This document shows positions 63,755 through 64,000 of a stretch of DNA of 64,000 bases, piece by piece. The position numbers and the translations under genes were made by a program. Under the pieces are notes generated by a model. It saw only the letters and a list, made by a program, of their open reading frames with translations, searched no databases and had not been told where the DNA came from. The stretch lies in the NCBI GenBank assembly GCA_003215635.1, contig QCKC01000006.1, positions 21,552 to 85,551 of the forward strand, read 5' to 3'. Source of the DNA: Prochlorococcus sp. AG-409-J19. Lineage in GTDB: Bacteria > Cyanobacteriota > Cyanobacteriia > PCC-6307 > Cyanobiaceae. The stretch's first letter is position 1. Every line of letters begins with the position of its first letter.

Positions 63755-64000
63755 ATGAAGCAACTCAAGAATTCTAGAGATTTCGTTGCTTTAGCGATAG
63801 AAAAGTACCAGAGCAAGAAATATCCAGAAGCAATAGAAGCATTCAATCAATCACTTGCACTGAAAGAAGATTGGCAGTCCTACCAAGGTCTTGGATGGTC
63901 GCTGTTGCACACGCAGCAATACCAACCAGCAATAAATGCATTCAATCAATCACTTGCTATTCATGAACACTGGCAGTCCTACCGGGGACTTGGATCGGTT
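63755..64000 (+). CDS. TPR-repeat protein, 5' part (runs off window)
   Basis: 82 codons from the ATG at 63755 to the window end without a stop. After a short N-terminus, tetratricopeptide-like units appear: KYPEAIEAFNQSLALKEDW then YQPAINAFNQSLAIHEHW. The period between the two AFNQSLA segments is 33 codons (99 bases), with near-identical DNA (20 bases repeated exactly). WQSYQGLGWSLL and WQSYRGLG follow each unit. Such arrays occur in large TPR glycosyltransferases or sulfotransferases of picocyanobacteria, but the C-terminal domain is not visible. Confidence 0.8.
   Translation, partial: MKQLKNSRDFVALAIEKYQSKKYPEAIEAFNQSLALKEDWQSYQGLGWSLLHTQQYQPAINAFNQSLAIHEHWQSYRGLGSV

Overview
The window looks like a chromosomal segment of a low-GC marine picocyanobacterium, most likely a low-light Prochlorococcus. 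The reasons are the AT-rich sequence, very short intergenic gaps, the photosystem II factor Psb27, the tetrapyrrole genes hemC and hemL, the inorganic-carbon set bicA-sbtA-sbtB, and small proteins typical of these genomes (DUF1651, DUF2854, DUF3153). The species call is inference from gene content; no strain can be fixed from the sequence alone. I found no tRNA, rRNA, IS element or CRISPR array.

Region 1 (1-31.3 kb) is core chromosome. It holds a 5'-truncated proS, psb27, purA, a PfkB sugar/nucleoside kinase, cutA, cobK, ssb, argB with a coupled DUF3153 gene, priA, the principal sigma factor gene, hemC, ppa facing hemC across a clean bidirectional terminator, an M32 carboxypeptidase, yjbQ, a pterin dehydratase, a fused iron-type ABC permease, a YbhN-like membrane protein, larC, an exonuclease III gene, the bicarbonate uptake cluster bicA-sbtA-sbtB, hemL, a prohibitin and yajQ.

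Region 2 (31.4-52.4 kb) is a surface-polysaccharide island. Its centre is a tightly packed minus-strand operon (45121 down to 38454): E1-alpha, E1-beta, a ColD/RfbH-type PLP dehydrase, a GMD-type 4,6-dehydratase, hddC, hddA, gmhB. gmhA, two further SDR genes and a GDP-fucose-synthase-like reductase lie beside it. Read together they suggest synthesis of GDP-D-glycero-alpha-D-manno-heptose, then 6- and 3-deoxygenation, then a thiamine-dependent two-carbon addition: a predicted branched 3,6-dideoxyheptose. Glycosyltransferases and sulfotransferase-like genes on either side suggest a decorated, possibly sulfated glycan.

Region 3 (52.4-64 kb) is a mosaic. After rpmG come small genes and gene remnants, then a second minus-strand sugar block (61540 down to 54166: glycosyltransferase, FAD oxidoreductase, unknown protein, SDRs, RmlC-like epimerase). 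The block is bracketed by two direct copies of a 59-residue membrane-protein gene (53335 and 62480). Three copies of a small structured element, with the loop ACTCCTCACACAAGTTT or a close variant on stems that covary, are scattered through this region. They resemble the cyanobacterial small RNA Yfr1 and are, with the sugar operon, the most interesting items here. The window ends inside a TPR gene with 33-residue repeats.
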